DNA from: Thermotoga maritima MSB8
GTDB taxonomy: Bacteria; Thermotogota; Thermotogae; Thermotogales; Thermotogaceae
DNA: 64,000 bases
Assembly (NCBI RefSeq): GCF_000008545.1
Contig: NC_000853.1
Location: forward strand, 758,465-822,464
Reading direction: 5' to 3'
This document shows, in pieces, positions 29,715 to 38,341 of the stretch (the first letter of the stretch is position 1; each line of letters begins with the position of its first letter). The translations under genes were made by a program, and so were the position numbers. The notes below the pieces were generated by a model. It did not search any database. It saw only the letters and a program-made list of their open reading frames with translations, and was not told where the DNA came from.

Positions 29715-30962
29715 ATGAAACGTTTGACGGAGAAGGACTACCGGTGGAATTTCATCGTGAATTCACTGGATTACGCGTTCTTCAGTCTTGGAATGACCCT
29801 TGGATCCATTTTTACGCTCTTTCCTGTTTTTGCCAGAAATCTTGGTGCTTCCAATCTGGAGCTGGGTCTCATCCCGGCCATTGCGAACCTGGGCTGGGGT
29901 ATTCCAGCCATATGGGGCGCAAAGTACGCGGAGAGATCGCCAAAGAAATTGAATCTCGTTCTCAAGGTAACTCTGGGAGAGAGGCTCCCTTACCTGTTCA
30001 TGGCTCTGATCAGTTTTTACCTCGCTGTTCCTTCTCCGAGGCTGGCTCTTTACCTTTCCATTCTGATGGTTGGGATCGCTACATTCTCAATGGGCTTTCT
30101 GGGTCCTCCGTGGATGAGTATGATAGAGAAGGTTATAGATCCACGAAGAAGAGGTACTTTCTTTGCTATGGGAAACGGTCTTGGAGCGATACTGGGAGTT
30201 GGTGGTTCTGTCATCGCCAGAGAGCTTCTCTCGAGCTACCCGTTTCCTGTGAACTTTGGTTACGTCTTTCTCACAGCGTTTGTCTTCTTCATGGTGTCCT
30301 TCGTGTTTTTGGCTCTCACAAGGGAAGTGCCGGATCACACACTTCCAGAGGATGAGCCCATATGGAACTACATAAAGAACATGAAGAATGTCTTTCTGGA
30401 CAGACATTTCCGGAACTTTTTGATAGAGAGGATCATCACGAGTTTCATGTTTGCGTCCAGCGGTTTCATCACGGTGTATTTGCTGGAGAAGTTCTCACTT
30501 CCAGACGAATCGGCAGCGGTTTTCACGGCGATCGTTCTCGTTTCTCAGGGACTGTCTTCTTTCCTGTTCGGCCCTCTCGGTGACAGAAAGGGGCACAAAC
30601 TGAATCTCCTTCTCAGCAAGATCTTTTATTCTGGGGCTGTCATACTGGCGTTTCTTTCCACATCACCGGTGCACGCTTACCCCGTCTTTGCTCTGATGGG
30701 CCTTGTGAACACCACGAACAACGTTGGAAACATGGCGATCACGCTGGATTTTGTGTCTGGAAAGAGAAAAGAACTCTACATGGGTTCCCTGTACTTCTCA
30801 ATCGCTCCTTTTTCCTTCGTTGCTCCCCTCATTGGAGGTAAAATAGCAGATCTTTCTGGATACGGTGTTCTCATGGTCCTCACGGGGTTGATCGGTGTAT
30901 TCGGGATTTTCTACGTTGTGAAGTTTATCGTGGATCCAAGGGTTTCAAACAAGAACAATTGA
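29715..30962 (+). CDS. Major facilitator superfamily transporter
   Basis: A 415-residue membrane protein with about 12 hydrophobic segments in two halves. The loop PLGDRKGHKLNLLLSK between helices 8 and 9 and ERSPKKLNLVLK between 2 and 3 match the MFS GxxxDRxGRR-type loop. Substrate not predictable. I chose ATG 29715 (MKRLTEKDYRW), which follows GGGAGAGAAG; an ATG 33 bases earlier would add a polar, unsupported tail. The gene is 59 bases after the glycosyltransferase stop; its own stop overlaps the -35 of the rpsB promoter. Confidence 0.85.
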   Translation: MKRLTEKDYRWNFIVNSLDYAFFSLGMTLGSIFTLFPVFARNLGASNLELGLIPAIANLGWGIPAIWGAKYAERSPKKLNLVLKVTLGERLPYLFMALISFYLAVPSPRLALYLSILMVGIATFSMGFLGPPWMSMIEKVIDPRRRGTFFAMGNGLGAILGVGGSVIARELLSSYPFPVNFGYVFLTAFVFFMVSFVFLALTREVPDHTLPEDEPIWNYIKNMKNVFLDRHFRNFLIERIITSFMFASSGFITVYLLEKFSLPDESAAVFTAIVLVSQGLSSFLFGPLGDRKGHKLNLLLSKIFYSGAVILAFLSTSPVHAYPVFALMGLVNTTNNVGNMAITLDFVSGKRKELYMGSLYFSIAPFSFVAPLIGGKIADLSGYGVLMVLTGLIGVFGIFYVVKFIVDPRVSNKNN

Positions 30963-30987
30963 AATTTCCCTTCTTCGATGGTAGAAT
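30959..30987 (+). promoter_or_regulatory. rpsB promoter
   Basis: TTGAAA (30959-30964), 17-base spacer, TAGAAT (30982-30987) with extended TGG: a near-ideal sigma-A promoter. The -35 overlaps the MFS stop codon, so rpsB is transcribed independently with a leader of about 105 bases. Confidence 0.8.
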
Positions 30988-31000
30988 TCTCAAGGTGTAT

Positions 31001-31078
31001 ATCACGCACGCTCCTGGATCCCACCCTCGGTGCCTGTGAAAAGGCCGGCGTGGGTGTGAAGGGAGCGGAGGATCAAAA
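31001..31078 (+). promoter_or_regulatory. Structured rpsB leader, candidate S2 autoregulatory site
   Basis: In the leader, GCTCC can pair with GGGAGC, CCCAC with GTGGG, and GCC with GGC, giving one nested, interrupted stem of about 60 bases ending in the loop TGTGAAAA. It lies about 25-30 bases before the rpsB ribosome-binding site, a position typical of ribosomal-protein leader RNAs that bind their own product. I do not recognise a described family. Confidence 0.4.
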
Positions 31079-31101
31079 CCAAAAGAGTGGAGGTGTTGTC
31101 T

Positions 31102-31890
31102 GTGCCTGTTGTTACAATGAAACAGCTTCTGGAAGCGGGAGTTCACTTTGGACACAGAACGAGAAGATGGAACCCGAAGATGGCTCCCTACATCTACACG
31201 GAGAGGAAAGGTATCTACATCATCGACCTTCAGAAAACCCAGCAGTTGCTCGAAGAGGCTTACTACTTCGTAAGGGAGAAAGCCAGCGAAGGTGCGACGA
31301 TTCTATTCGTGGGAACGAAAAAGCAGGCCCAAGGAGTCATAAAGGCCGAGGCAGAAAGGTGCGGAGCCTTCTACGTGAACAACAGATGGCTTGGAGGACT
31401 TTTGACGAACTTCAAAACGATCAGATCGAGGATAGACAAACTCATCGAACTCGAAGAAATGGAGCAGAGCGGCAAGCTCGAAGAACTTCCAAAGAAAGAG
31501 CAGAGCAGAATCAGAAGAGTTCTTGAAAAGCTCAGAAAGAACCTCGGCGGGCTCAAAGAAATGAGGAGACTTCCGGACATCATCTACATTGTTGATCCGA
31601 GAAAGGAAAAGATCGCTGTGGCAGAGGCGAACAAACTGGGAATTCCCATCGTGGCTATTGTCGACACAAACTGCGACCCCGATCCCATCGACTACGTCAT
31701 CCCTGGAAACGACGACGCGATCAGATCCATAAAACTCATCACTTCCGTCATCGCAGACGCGTACCTCGAGGGAAGAGAGGGAGCTCCTCTCACTGCGGAG
31801 AAAGAAGAAACAGAAAGTGCAGAAGAAACGAGTGAAGAAGTAACGGAGGATATAAATCTGGAAGAACTCGAAGAGGAAGAAGAAGTGTAA
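31102..31890 (+). CDS. rpsB: 30S ribosomal protein S2
   Basis: A 262-residue ribosomal protein S2. Conserved [66 protein letters not shown] and the [13 protein letters not shown] segment are all present. A highly acidic C-terminal tail ([20 protein letters not shown]) extends the usual core. Start is GTG 31102, 6 bases after GGAGGTG, so the product begins PVVTMKQ as in other species; the GTG at 31087 lies before the ribosome-binding site. tsf, the usual downstream partner, is not here: a terminator follows directly. Confidence 0.97.
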
Positions 31891-31892
31891 TC

Positions 31893-31918
31893 AAGGGGCG
31901 TTCCCGCCCCTTTAAATT
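31893..31918. terminator. Terminator after rpsB, also serving the opposite strand
   Basis: AAGGGGCG (31893-31900) pairs with CGCCCCTT (31905-31912) around TTCC, followed by TTAAATTTT. On the minus strand it follows the YbjQ gene. Confidence 0.8.
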
Positions 31919-32232
31919 TTCTCCAGTTTCACCGCGGTTCCGTACGCGAGGATCTCCGCAGCACCGCTCATGATCGTGGAGGAAGAATATCTGAATCCTA
32001 TCACCGCGTCCGCCCCAAGTTTCTCCGCTTCTTTCATCATCCTTTCCAGCGCAATGTTTCTTGCCTCCGTGAGCATCTCCGTGTAGCCTTTGATCTCACC
32101 ACCCGCGAGGGTTTTAAAGGCAGCGGCTATGTCTCTTCCCAAATGCTTTGACATCACCACGTTTCCTGAAACCACCCCCAAGATCTCCTTCACCCTGTAT
32201 CCCGGTACCTGTTCCGTGGTGGTGATTATCAT
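31912..32232 (-). CDS. YbjQ/DUF74 family protein
   Basis: A 106-residue YbjQ-family (putative heavy-metal-binding domain) protein. MIITTTEQVPGYRVKEILGVV, then the GGEIKGYTEMLTEARNIALE segment and LGADAVIGFRYSSS are strongly conserved in the family, which forms pentamers. The biochemical role is not established. A GAGGAGGTG ribosome-binding site lies just before the ATG, 13 bases after the ABC permease stop, so it is probably the last gene of the GntR-ABC operon. The stop overlaps the terminator shared with rpsB. Confidence 0.88.
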   Translation of the reverse strand: MIITTTEQVPGYRVKEILGVVSGNVVMSKHLGRDIAAAFKTLAGGEIKGYTEMLTEARNIALERMMKEAEKLGADAVIGFRYSSSTIMSGAAEILAYGTAVKLEKI

Positions 32233-32245
32233 TCTTCACACCTCC

Positions 32246-32992
32246 TCAGAAGTCTCTTGTTTTGAAACTCCTCCAGGAAAGATAAGTGAAAACAACACCG
32301 GTTAGAGTGTAGATCAGCGACGGCCAGAGTGTGACATCACCCTTCAGAACGTAGGAGTAGGTGTTCAAAGTGGAGAGCGTCTTCACGAACCCACCCAGAA
32401 CGGTAGTTCCAGCAAGAAGAGCGATCGAAGCGATGAGAGGCTTCACCTGATCTGAAGAGATCACAGAGAAGAACACTGTGACGGAAAACCACAGGTAAGT
32501 CGTTATCATCTCCACAAGGAAGTATTTGAACACCAGTCCTGTATCGAGCCTTTCTCCGATGAACCAGCTCACAGGTATTGGAACGAGCGCGAGCACAGCA
32601 AGCGCTGCAAAAGTGAAAACAAGAGGTGCGAAGAACTTCACGTTGAAGAGCTTCTCTCTGGACATCCTCACGAGCAAAAGTTCGATCGTTTCGTTCTCTA
32701 TTTCTCTCGCAAATATGGGGAAAGCTATTATGATCGCAAGTATCGGTACAAACTGCCCCAGGTTCTTTCCGTACCACTGTGTAATGATGTAAAAGTTCCA
32801 CTCTGAAAGCTTCTTTATGAAGTCTTCCGTGACACCGAATTTTTCAAGAAATCCTTCAGGAACGTTCTTCAGCATTTCGGTGAGGGCCGGCGTGTAATCT
32901 TTCATCACTACCAGGAGCACGAACGTTCCAAGAAGGAGGAAGAACATCACAAGAAATCTCACCTTCATGTCTTTTAACTCCTTAACGATCAT
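32246..32992 (-). CDS. ABC transporter permease (ABC-2 type)
   Basis: A 248-residue membrane protein with six hydrophobic segments (for example FLVMFFLLLGTFVLLVVM at the N-terminus and LIASIALLAGTTVLGGF). The 80-residue loop between helices 1 and 2 and the motif PIFAREIENETIELLL before helix 3 match ABC-2 type permeases of small GntR-controlled exporters. It follows the ATPase gene with 11 bp overlap. The cargo is unknown; relatives of this arrangement respond to cell-wall stress or antibiotics. Confidence 0.85.
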   Translation of the reverse strand: MIVKELKDMKVRFLVMFFLLLGTFVLLVVMKDYTPALTEMLKNVPEGFLEKFGVTEDFIKKLSEWNFYIITQWYGKNLGQFVPILAIIIAFPIFAREIENETIELLLVRMSREKLFNVKFFAPLVFTFAALAVLALVPIPVSWFIGERLDTGLVFKYFLVEMITTYLWFSVTVFFSVISSDQVKPLIASIALLAGTTVLGGFVKTLSTLNTYSYVLKGDVTLWPSLIYTLTGVVFTYLSWRSFKTRDF

Positions 32993-33779
32993 TTATCTCA
33001 CCCCTTACAATCGCTTCGAATATATCTTCAAAAGCTGCATCTTCGATCTTCACACCTTCAGGGGCTTCTTCCTTTTTCACAAGGTAAACTTTTTCTCCAC
33101 TTTTGAGAGTTTTCAAAAGATAGCCGTTCAGATTCTCTCTGGAAACCACAAGACCGTAAGAGGACTTTATATCGTCGAGGTTTCCTGTCAAGATGATCTT
33201 TCCTTCCTTCATGATGGCAACTCTGTCTGCGATTTTTTCCACTTCTGCGAGCACATGGCTGGTGTAGAGAACGGATTTGCCTTCGAAGGTGAGGGATCTT
33301 ATACGATCGAGTATCTCGTTTCGCACGATGGGATCGAGTCCCCAGGTGGGTTCGTCCAGTATGTAGAGATCCACGTTCTCAGAAAGAACGAGTGAAAGGT
33401 AAAGGATCGTTCTCATGCCGTGCGAGAGATTGGTCACTTTCTCGTTCAGGTCTATTCTGAACCTTTCGAGAAGTTCGAGACAGTTTTTCTCGTTGAAGTT
33501 CTTCCCTATCTTCTTGAAGAGATCGATGATCTCTTTCACTCTGAGGTACGGATAGAGCTTCTTCTCCTCCGGCAGATAGGTGAACGTGCCGTTCAGTTCG
33601 ATCTCTCCAGAGTCTTTCTTTCTCAAACCTGTGATGCACTTCAGAGTGGTTGTTTTACCGGCACCGTTTGGACCGAGTATGGCAAAGATCTCTCCTTTTT
33701 CCACTTCGAAACTGATGCCATCCACAGCCGCTTTTTCTCCGTAGAACTTTTTGAGATCTTTCACCCTGAGGATCATCAT
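32982..33779 (-). CDS. ABC transporter ATP-binding protein
   Basis: A 265-residue ABC ATPase: Walker A GPNGAGKTTTLKCI, signature LSHGMRTILYLSLVL (the usual LSGGQ is LSHGM), Walker B DLYILDEPTWGLDP and the switch histidine in SVLYTSHVLAEVE. It powers the adjacent six-helix permease. The ATG overlaps the GntR regulator stop as ATGA and the 3' end overlaps the permease start, so the three are translationally coupled. Confidence 0.93.
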   Translation of the reverse strand: MMILRVKDLKKFYGEKAAVDGISFEVEKGEIFAILGPNGAGKTTTLKCITGLRKKDSGEIELNGTFTYLPEEKKLYPYLRVKEIIDLFKKIGKNFNEKNCLELLERFRIDLNEKVTNLSHGMRTILYLSLVLSENVDLYILDEPTWGLDPIVRNEILDRIRSLTFEGKSVLYTSHVLAEVEKIADRVAIMKEGKIILTGNLDDIKSSYGLVVSRENLNGYLLKTLKSGEKVYLVKKEEAPEGVKIEDAAFEDIFEAIVRGEINDR

Positions 33780-34141
33780 TCATCACCTCTGTAGATTTCT
33801 TCTGCTATTTTCAGAATCCTCTCCAGTGGGATACCCGCTTTTTTGCAGTCTTCGATCTTCTTCCTGAGTTCTGTTTCAAGCTGTGTTCGGATCTTTTCCA
33901 CGTTTACTTTTGAGACGACGTAGCCCTCTCCCCTTCTCACTTCTAAGACTCCTTCTTGGACGAGTTCCCTGTAGGCGCGGGCGACGGTGTTCAGATTTAC
34001 ACCGAGGTCTTCTGCGAGAGATCTTATGGAGGGCACAAACTCACCTTCTTTCAGTTTTCCCGACAGGATCAGGAGTTTTATCCTTTCCTTTATCTGCTCG
34101 TAGATGGGTTTTGAGGAGTGAAAATCGATCCTGAACCACAA
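33776..34141 (-). CDS. GntR-family regulator, YtrA subgroup
   Basis: A 121-residue regulator with the winged-helix GntR domain at residues about 5-75: SKPIYEQIKERIKLLILSG, FVPSIRSLAEDLGVNLNTVA, and GVLEVRRGEGYVV. The short C-terminal part (about 45 residues) places it in the YtrA subgroup, which commonly represses an ABC operon with its own gene. Start is TTG 34141 with GAGGTGAT upstream. It heads the ABC operon, and a palindrome overlapping its promoter is the probable operator. Confidence 0.9.
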   Translation of the reverse strand: MWFRIDFHSSKPIYEQIKERIKLLILSGKLKEGEFVPSIRSLAEDLGVNLNTVARAYRELVQEGVLEVRRGEGYVVSKVNVEKIRTQLETELRKKIEDCKKAGIPLERILKIAEEIYRGDE

Positions 34142-34157
34142 GATCTATCACCTCGCT

Positions 34158-34192
34158 GTAATATTATACTATTACACTACTCTCAGAATCAA
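34158..34192 (-). promoter_or_regulatory. Promoter and palindromic operator of the GntR-ABC operon
   Basis: Minus-strand TTGATT (34187-34192), 18 bases, TATAAT (34163-34168). GTAATA (34158-34163) and TATTAC (34170-34175) form an inverted repeat with a 6-base centre that covers the -10, as expected for autorepression by the GntR protein. Confidence 0.65.
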
Positions 34193-34200
34193 GTTCTGTC

Positions 34201-34229
34201 TTGCGTGTTTTGTTGCGTTTTGTTAAAAT
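34201..34229 (+). promoter_or_regulatory. mmtA promoter
   Basis: TTGCGT (34201-34206), 17-base spacer, TAAAAT (34224-34229). A TTTTGTTGCG-like repeat lies in the spacer. It is divergent from the GntR promoter, with the two -35 regions about 10 bases apart. Confidence 0.6.
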
Positions 34230-34264
34230 AGATGATGAAATCAATTAAATCAGGAGGGATGATC

Positions 34265-36178
34265 GTGCTTTTGAGAGAGATAAACCGATACTGCAAAGAA
34301 AAAGCCACAGGAAAGAGAATCTACGCGGTTCCAAAGCTGTGGATACCGGGTTTCTTCAAAAAGTTCGACGAAAAATCCGGCAGGTGCTTCGTCGATCCTT
34401 ACGAACTCGGAGCCGAGATCACCGACTGGATTTTGAATCAGTCCAGAGAGTGGGATTATTCCCAACCTCTTTCATTTCTGAAGGGTGAGAAAACACCGGA
34501 CTGGATTAAGCGTTCCGTTGTTTATGGATCCCTCCCCAGGACCACCGCGGCGTACAATCACAAGGGTTCTGGATACTACGAAGAGAACGACGTTCTTGGT
34601 TTCAGAGAGGCGGGAACGTTCTTCAAGATGATGCTGCTTCTTCCGTTCGTCAAAAGTCTCGGTGCGGACGCTATCTATTTGCTTCCTGTGAGTAGAATGA
34701 GCGATCTCTTCAAGAAGGGAGACGCTCCTTCACCGTACTCCGTGAAGAATCCAATGGAACTCGATGAGAGGTACCACGATCCTCTCCTCGAACCTTTCAA
34801 GGTGGATGAAGAATTCAAAGCCTTTGTGGAAGCGTGTCACATCCTTGGAATCAGGGTGATTCTCGATTTCATTCCGAGAACGGCCGCCAGAGACTCTGAT
34901 CTCATAAGAGAACATCCGGACTGGTTCTACTGGATAAAAGTGGAGGAACTCGCGGATTACACTCCTCCAAGGGCCGAGGAACTTCCGTTCAAGGTACCAG
35001 ACGAGGACGAACTCGAGATCATATACAACAAAGAAAATGTGAAAAGACATCTCAAAAAGTTCACACTTCCTCCGAATTTGATCGACCCTCAAAAGTGGGA
35101 GAAGATAAAAAGAGAAGAGGGGAACATTCTGGAGTTGATTGTGAAAGAATTTGGAATAATCACTCCTCCAGGATTTTCCGATTTGATCAACGATCCACAG
35201 CCCACGTGGGACGATGTCACGTTCTTGAGGTTGTACCTGGATCACCCGGAGGCTTCGAAGAGATTTCTCGATCCCAACCAGCCTCCCTACGTTCTCTACG
35301 ACGTAATAAAGGCGAGCAAATTTCCTGGAAAAGAGCCGAACAGAGAGCTCTGGGAGTACCTCGCGGGCGTGATACCACATTACCAGAAAAAATACGGAAT
35401 AGACGGTGCAAGACTCGATATGGGGCACGCGCTTCCCAAAGAACTTCTTGACCTCATAATAAAGAACGTGAAGGAGTACGATCCCGCATTTGTGATGATC
35501 GCAGAGGAGCTGGACATGGAAAAAGACAAAGCATCGAAGGAAGCGGGATACGATGTGATCCTGGGAAGTAGCTGGTACTTTGCGGGAAGAGTAGAGGAAA
35601 TAGGAAAACTTCCTGATATCGCTGAAGAGCTTGTTCTTCCCTTCCTCGCCTCCGTTGAAACTCCCGACACACCGCGCATTGCCACAAGAAAGTACGCTTC
35701 TAAGATGAAAAAACTGGCACCGTTTGTGACTTACTTTCTGCCGAACTCTATTCCCTATGTGAACACGGGGCAGGAGATTGGAGAAAAACAGCCCATGAAC
35801 CTGGGGCTGGACACGGATCCAAACCTGAGAAAAGTCCTCTCCCCAACCGACGAGTTTTTCGGGAAACTCGCGTTTTTCGACCACTACGTTCTTCACTGGG
35901 ACAGCCCGGACAGGGGAGTCTTGAACTTCATCAAAAAACTGATAAAGGTGCGCCAGCAGTTCCTCGATTTTGTCCTCAACGGAAAGTTTGAAAATCTCAC
36001 AACGAAAGATCTCGTCATGTACTCTTACGAAAAAAACGGCCAAAAGATCGTCATCGCCGCGAATGTTGGAAAAGAGCCAAAAGAGATCACCGGCGGAAGG
36101 GTCTGGAACGGAAAGTGGAGTGATGAAGAGAAGGTAGTCCTCAAACCCCTCGAGTTTGCTCTTGTTGTACAGGAGTAA
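34265..36178 (+). CDS. mmtA: Maltosyltransferase MmtA (GH13)
   Basis: A 637-residue GH13 enzyme matching the T. maritima maltosyltransferase, which transfers maltosyl units between maltodextrins. GH13 landmarks: ILDFIPRTAARDSD (region I), GIDGARLDMGHALP with the nucleophile Asp, MIAEELDMEKD with the acid/base Glu, and ASVETPDTPRIA with the transition-state Asp. The N-terminal LLREINRYCKEKATGKRIYA is characteristic. Start is GTG 34265, 5 bases after AGGAGGGATG; upstream ATGs lie before or in the ribosome-binding site. Cytoplasmic, no signal peptide. It has its own promoter and its end overlaps rbgA on the other strand. Confidence 0.95.
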   Translation: MLLREINRYCKEKATGKRIYAVPKLWIPGFFKKFDEKSGRCFVDPYELGAEITDWILNQSREWDYSQPLSFLKGEKTPDWIKRSVVYGSLPRTTAAYNHKGSGYYEENDVLGFREAGTFFKMMLLLPFVKSLGADAIYLLPVSRMSDLFKKGDAPSPYSVKNPMELDERYHDPLLEPFKVDEEFKAFVEACHILGIRVILDFIPRTAARDSDLIREHPDWFYWIKVEELADYTPPRAEELPFKVPDEDELEIIYNKENVKRHLKKFTLPPNLIDPQKWEKIKREEGNILELIVKEFGIITPPGFSDLINDPQPTWDDVTFLRLYLDHPEASKRFLDPNQPPYVLYDVIKASKFPGKEPNRELWEYLAGVIPHYQKKYGIDGARLDMGHALPKELLDLIIKNVKEYDPAFVMIAEELDMEKDKASKEAGYDVILGSSWYFAGRVEEIGKLPDIAEELVLPFLASVETPDTPRIATRKYASKMKKLAPFVTYFLPNSIPYVNTGQEIGEKQPMNLGLDTDPNLRKVLSPTDEFFGKLAFFDHYVLHWDSPDRGVLNFIKKLIKVRQQFLDFVLNGKFENLTTKDLVMYSYEKNGQKIVIAANVGKEPKEITGGRVWNGKWSDEEKVVLKPLEFALVVQE

Positions 36179-36929
36179 TATCTTCAGGGCGTTCGAAGGA
36201 AACGCGCCCTGCTTTTCCCTGAGCCACTTCTGTGAAAAAAAGCATCAAGGCTCTTTCTATATCGGGGACTCCTCCTTTTTTGAGGAGTCCTCTTTTTCTC
36301 GCGAAGTCTTCGAAGAATTCGCTGAACGATGATTCTATTCCAATGCTTCGAGCGAATATCTCAAAAGCTCTTTCGAAGATTCTCTGGTCTTCTATTCTCT
36401 CTACCGGTAGGCTTCCCACAAGAAGGAGCTTCGCTGCGAGGTCCTCACTGAAGATGTTCTTGTAGAGAATACCGGGTGTGTCCAGAATCTTCACACCGTT
36501 CTCCAGGGAGAACCACTGAATGCCCTTTGTGATGCCGGGCTGTGCTCCAACGGAGCTCGCTCTTTTTCCCTTCAGCTTGTTTATGATCGTTGATTTTCCC
36601 GTGTTTGGAACACCAACGATCAGAACGCGGGCAAGCCTGTCGAAGGAGAGCTTTTTCAGGAGGACCTTCCTTGGTTCACCTTTGTGAGTGGTGATCACTC
36701 TTTTTCCCTGCTTTTTGAAGAACTCCACCCACTTCTTCGTTGTTTTCTCGTCCGCTATGTCCACTTTGTTCAGAAGGATGATCGTTTCTTTTCTAGAGAA
36801 GTCCACACCGTACGCTGATGTGGCAAAGGGGGCCCGCGCGTCGCGGACCTCCACCACTGTGTTTACAAGCCTCAGAAGATCCTTTATTTGCCGTTTCGCT
36901 TTCTCTATATGACCGGGGTACCAGCTCAC
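36141..36929 (-). CDS. rbgA: Ribosome biogenesis GTPase YlqF/RbgA
   Basis: A 262-residue circularly permuted GTPase: WYPGHIEKAKRQIKDLL at the N-terminus, then G4 LLNKVDIAD and only later G1 VGVPNTGKSTIINKL, G2/G3 GITKGIQW and ILDTPGILY. This G4-G1-G3 order is diagnostic of YlqF/RbgA, needed for late 50S subunit assembly. The C-terminal helical domain is shorter than in Bacillus. GTG start overlapping the phosphohexomutase stop by 4 bp; the last 38 bases overlap the end of mmtA on the plus strand. Confidence 0.93.
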   Translation of the reverse strand: MSWYPGHIEKAKRQIKDLLRLVNTVVEVRDARAPFATSAYGVDFSRKETIILLNKVDIADEKTTKKWVEFFKKQGKRVITTHKGEPRKVLLKKLSFDRLARVLIVGVPNTGKSTIINKLKGKRASSVGAQPGITKGIQWFSLENGVKILDTPGILYKNIFSEDLAAKLLLVGSLPVERIEDQRIFERAFEIFARSIGIESSFSEFFEDFARKRGLLKKGGVPDIERALMLFFTEVAQGKAGRVSFERPEDITPVQQEQTRGV

Positions 36930-38341
36930 AGCTTCAGGATCTCCTTTATCTTGCTTTCGCTTTCTTTCATCAATTCCTCCGCTTCTTCTCTCGTGTCTCC
37001 TCTCACGTGGATGTAAACCTTGAGTTTCGGTTCTGTTCCCGAAGGTCTCACGAAGATCCTTGATTTTTCAAAGACGAAGGCTATGGTCTCGTTCGGAATA
37101 ACGTTTCCGTAACCCTTTGAATAATCTATGATACCATCGTAGTTCTTCAGGGATCTGTATATTTCAACCGCTCTGTCAACATCTTCAAATTTGAAATTGA
37201 TGAGCTTTTCCATGTAGTACCCGTACTTCTGGTAGAGTTCTTCGAGCTTCTCGTAAGGATCGTAGTTGCTGAAGGCAACAGCGGAGAGCACACTGCCCAC
37301 CACACCGTCTTTGTCCCTCGCGTGGTTTCCCGCAAGGTACCCACAGCTTTCTTCGAAACCGAAGACGAAGTTCCTGTCACCTTTTTTGGTGTGTTCCTCT
37401 ATCAGGTGTCCTATGAACTTGAATCCAGTCGGCGTTTCTTCCAGGAAGGCACCTTTCTCTTCGCAGATCGGTCTCACCATGTCCGTTGTAACGATCGTCT
37501 TTATCACGAGGGGATTTTCCACTTTCACATGATCCAGGAGAAAGTCTGTGAGAAGGACACCTACCTGGTTTCCTGTGAGTCTTCGCCCTTTGAAGACCAC
37601 TCCCACTCTATCGCAGTCCGGGTCTGTGGCGAGTCCCAGAGTAGCTCCTTTTTTATTCAGGAGAACGAGTGCTTCGTCTTCCTCGGGATTCGGTGTGGGA
37701 ACGGTTGAGAAGTTTGGATCAGGTTTCATCTGTTCTTCTACGAGTCTGACTTTGAATCCGAGTCTTTTCAGGACCTCAGGCACGTAGTTTGCTCCTGTTC
37801 CGTGAAGCGGAGAGTAGGCGATATCGAGATCGGTCTTCATCGGGAGATTTGAGACGATTTCGAGTACAGCTTTTATGTAGCTCTCTTTCACTTCAGGGGG
37901 TACAAACTTGATTTCTCCCTCTTTCACATGGGAAAGATCGACTTTTTTGTATATCTCGGTGATCTCATTGGTGTATTCGGGTATCGCTTGTACACCATCC
38001 CAGGTGTAGACCTTGTAGCCGTTGTATTCCGGGGGATTGTGGCTCGCGGTGATGACCACACCTCCACCCGTTTTCATGTATCTTACAGCGAAGGAAAGAA
38101 CCGGTGTCGGGGTAGGTTCAGGAAAAACGTAGGCTTCTATACCTTCACCGGCGAAAACTCTGCCAGCGAGCTCTGCGAACTCCTTGGAGTTCTTTCTCGT
38201 GTCGTAAGCGATCACCACGCTTTTCTGACCTTTCTCTTTCAGCCAGAGGGCGGTGCTCAGAGAGGCTCTTTTCACCGTTTCTTCGTCGAATTCCCCTTTC
38301 CTCATCACGCCTCGAATTCCACCCGTTCCAAACAGAATCAT
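36926..38341 (-). CDS. Phosphoglucomutase/phosphomannomutase
   Basis: A 471-residue alpha-D-phosphohexomutase. The phospho-serine loop is ITASHNPPEYNGYKVY, the metal loop is DPDCDRVGV, the sugar-binding loop is GFEESCGYL and the phosphate-binding loop is RPSGTEPKLKVYIH. It converts hexose-1-phosphates and 6-phosphates for glycogen, nucleotide-sugar or mannose metabolism; motifs do not separate glucose from mannose preference. It overlaps both neighbours by 4 bp, lying between the radical SAM gene and rbgA. Confidence 0.93.
   Translation of the reverse strand: MILFGTGGIRGVMRKGEFDEETVKRASLSTALWLKEKGQKSVVIAYDTRKNSKEFAELAGRVFAGEGIEAYVFPEPTPTPVLSFAVRYMKTGGGVVITASHNPPEYNGYKVYTWDGVQAIPEYTNEITEIYKKVDLSHVKEGEIKFVPPEVKESYIKAVLEIVSNLPMKTDLDIAYSPLHGTGANYVPEVLKRLGFKVRLVEEQMKPDPNFSTVPTPNPEEDEALVLLNKKGATLGLATDPDCDRVGVVFKGRRLTGNQVGVLLTDFLLDHVKVENPLVIKTIVTTDMVRPICEEKGAFLEETPTGFKFIGHLIEEHTKKGDRNFVFGFEESCGYLAGNHARDKDGVVGSVLSAVAFSNYDPYEKLEELYQKYGYYMEKLINFKFEDVDRAVEIYRSLKNYDGIIDYSKGYGNVIPNETIAFVFEKSRIFVRPSGTEPKLKVYIHVRGDTREEAEELMKESESKIKEILKL

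Noticed and set aside
34730..36043. A 437-codon minus-strand frame inside mmtA
   Set aside because: Exactly opposite a well-known GH13 gene, without a ribosome-binding site or recognisable domain; a by-product of codon bias.
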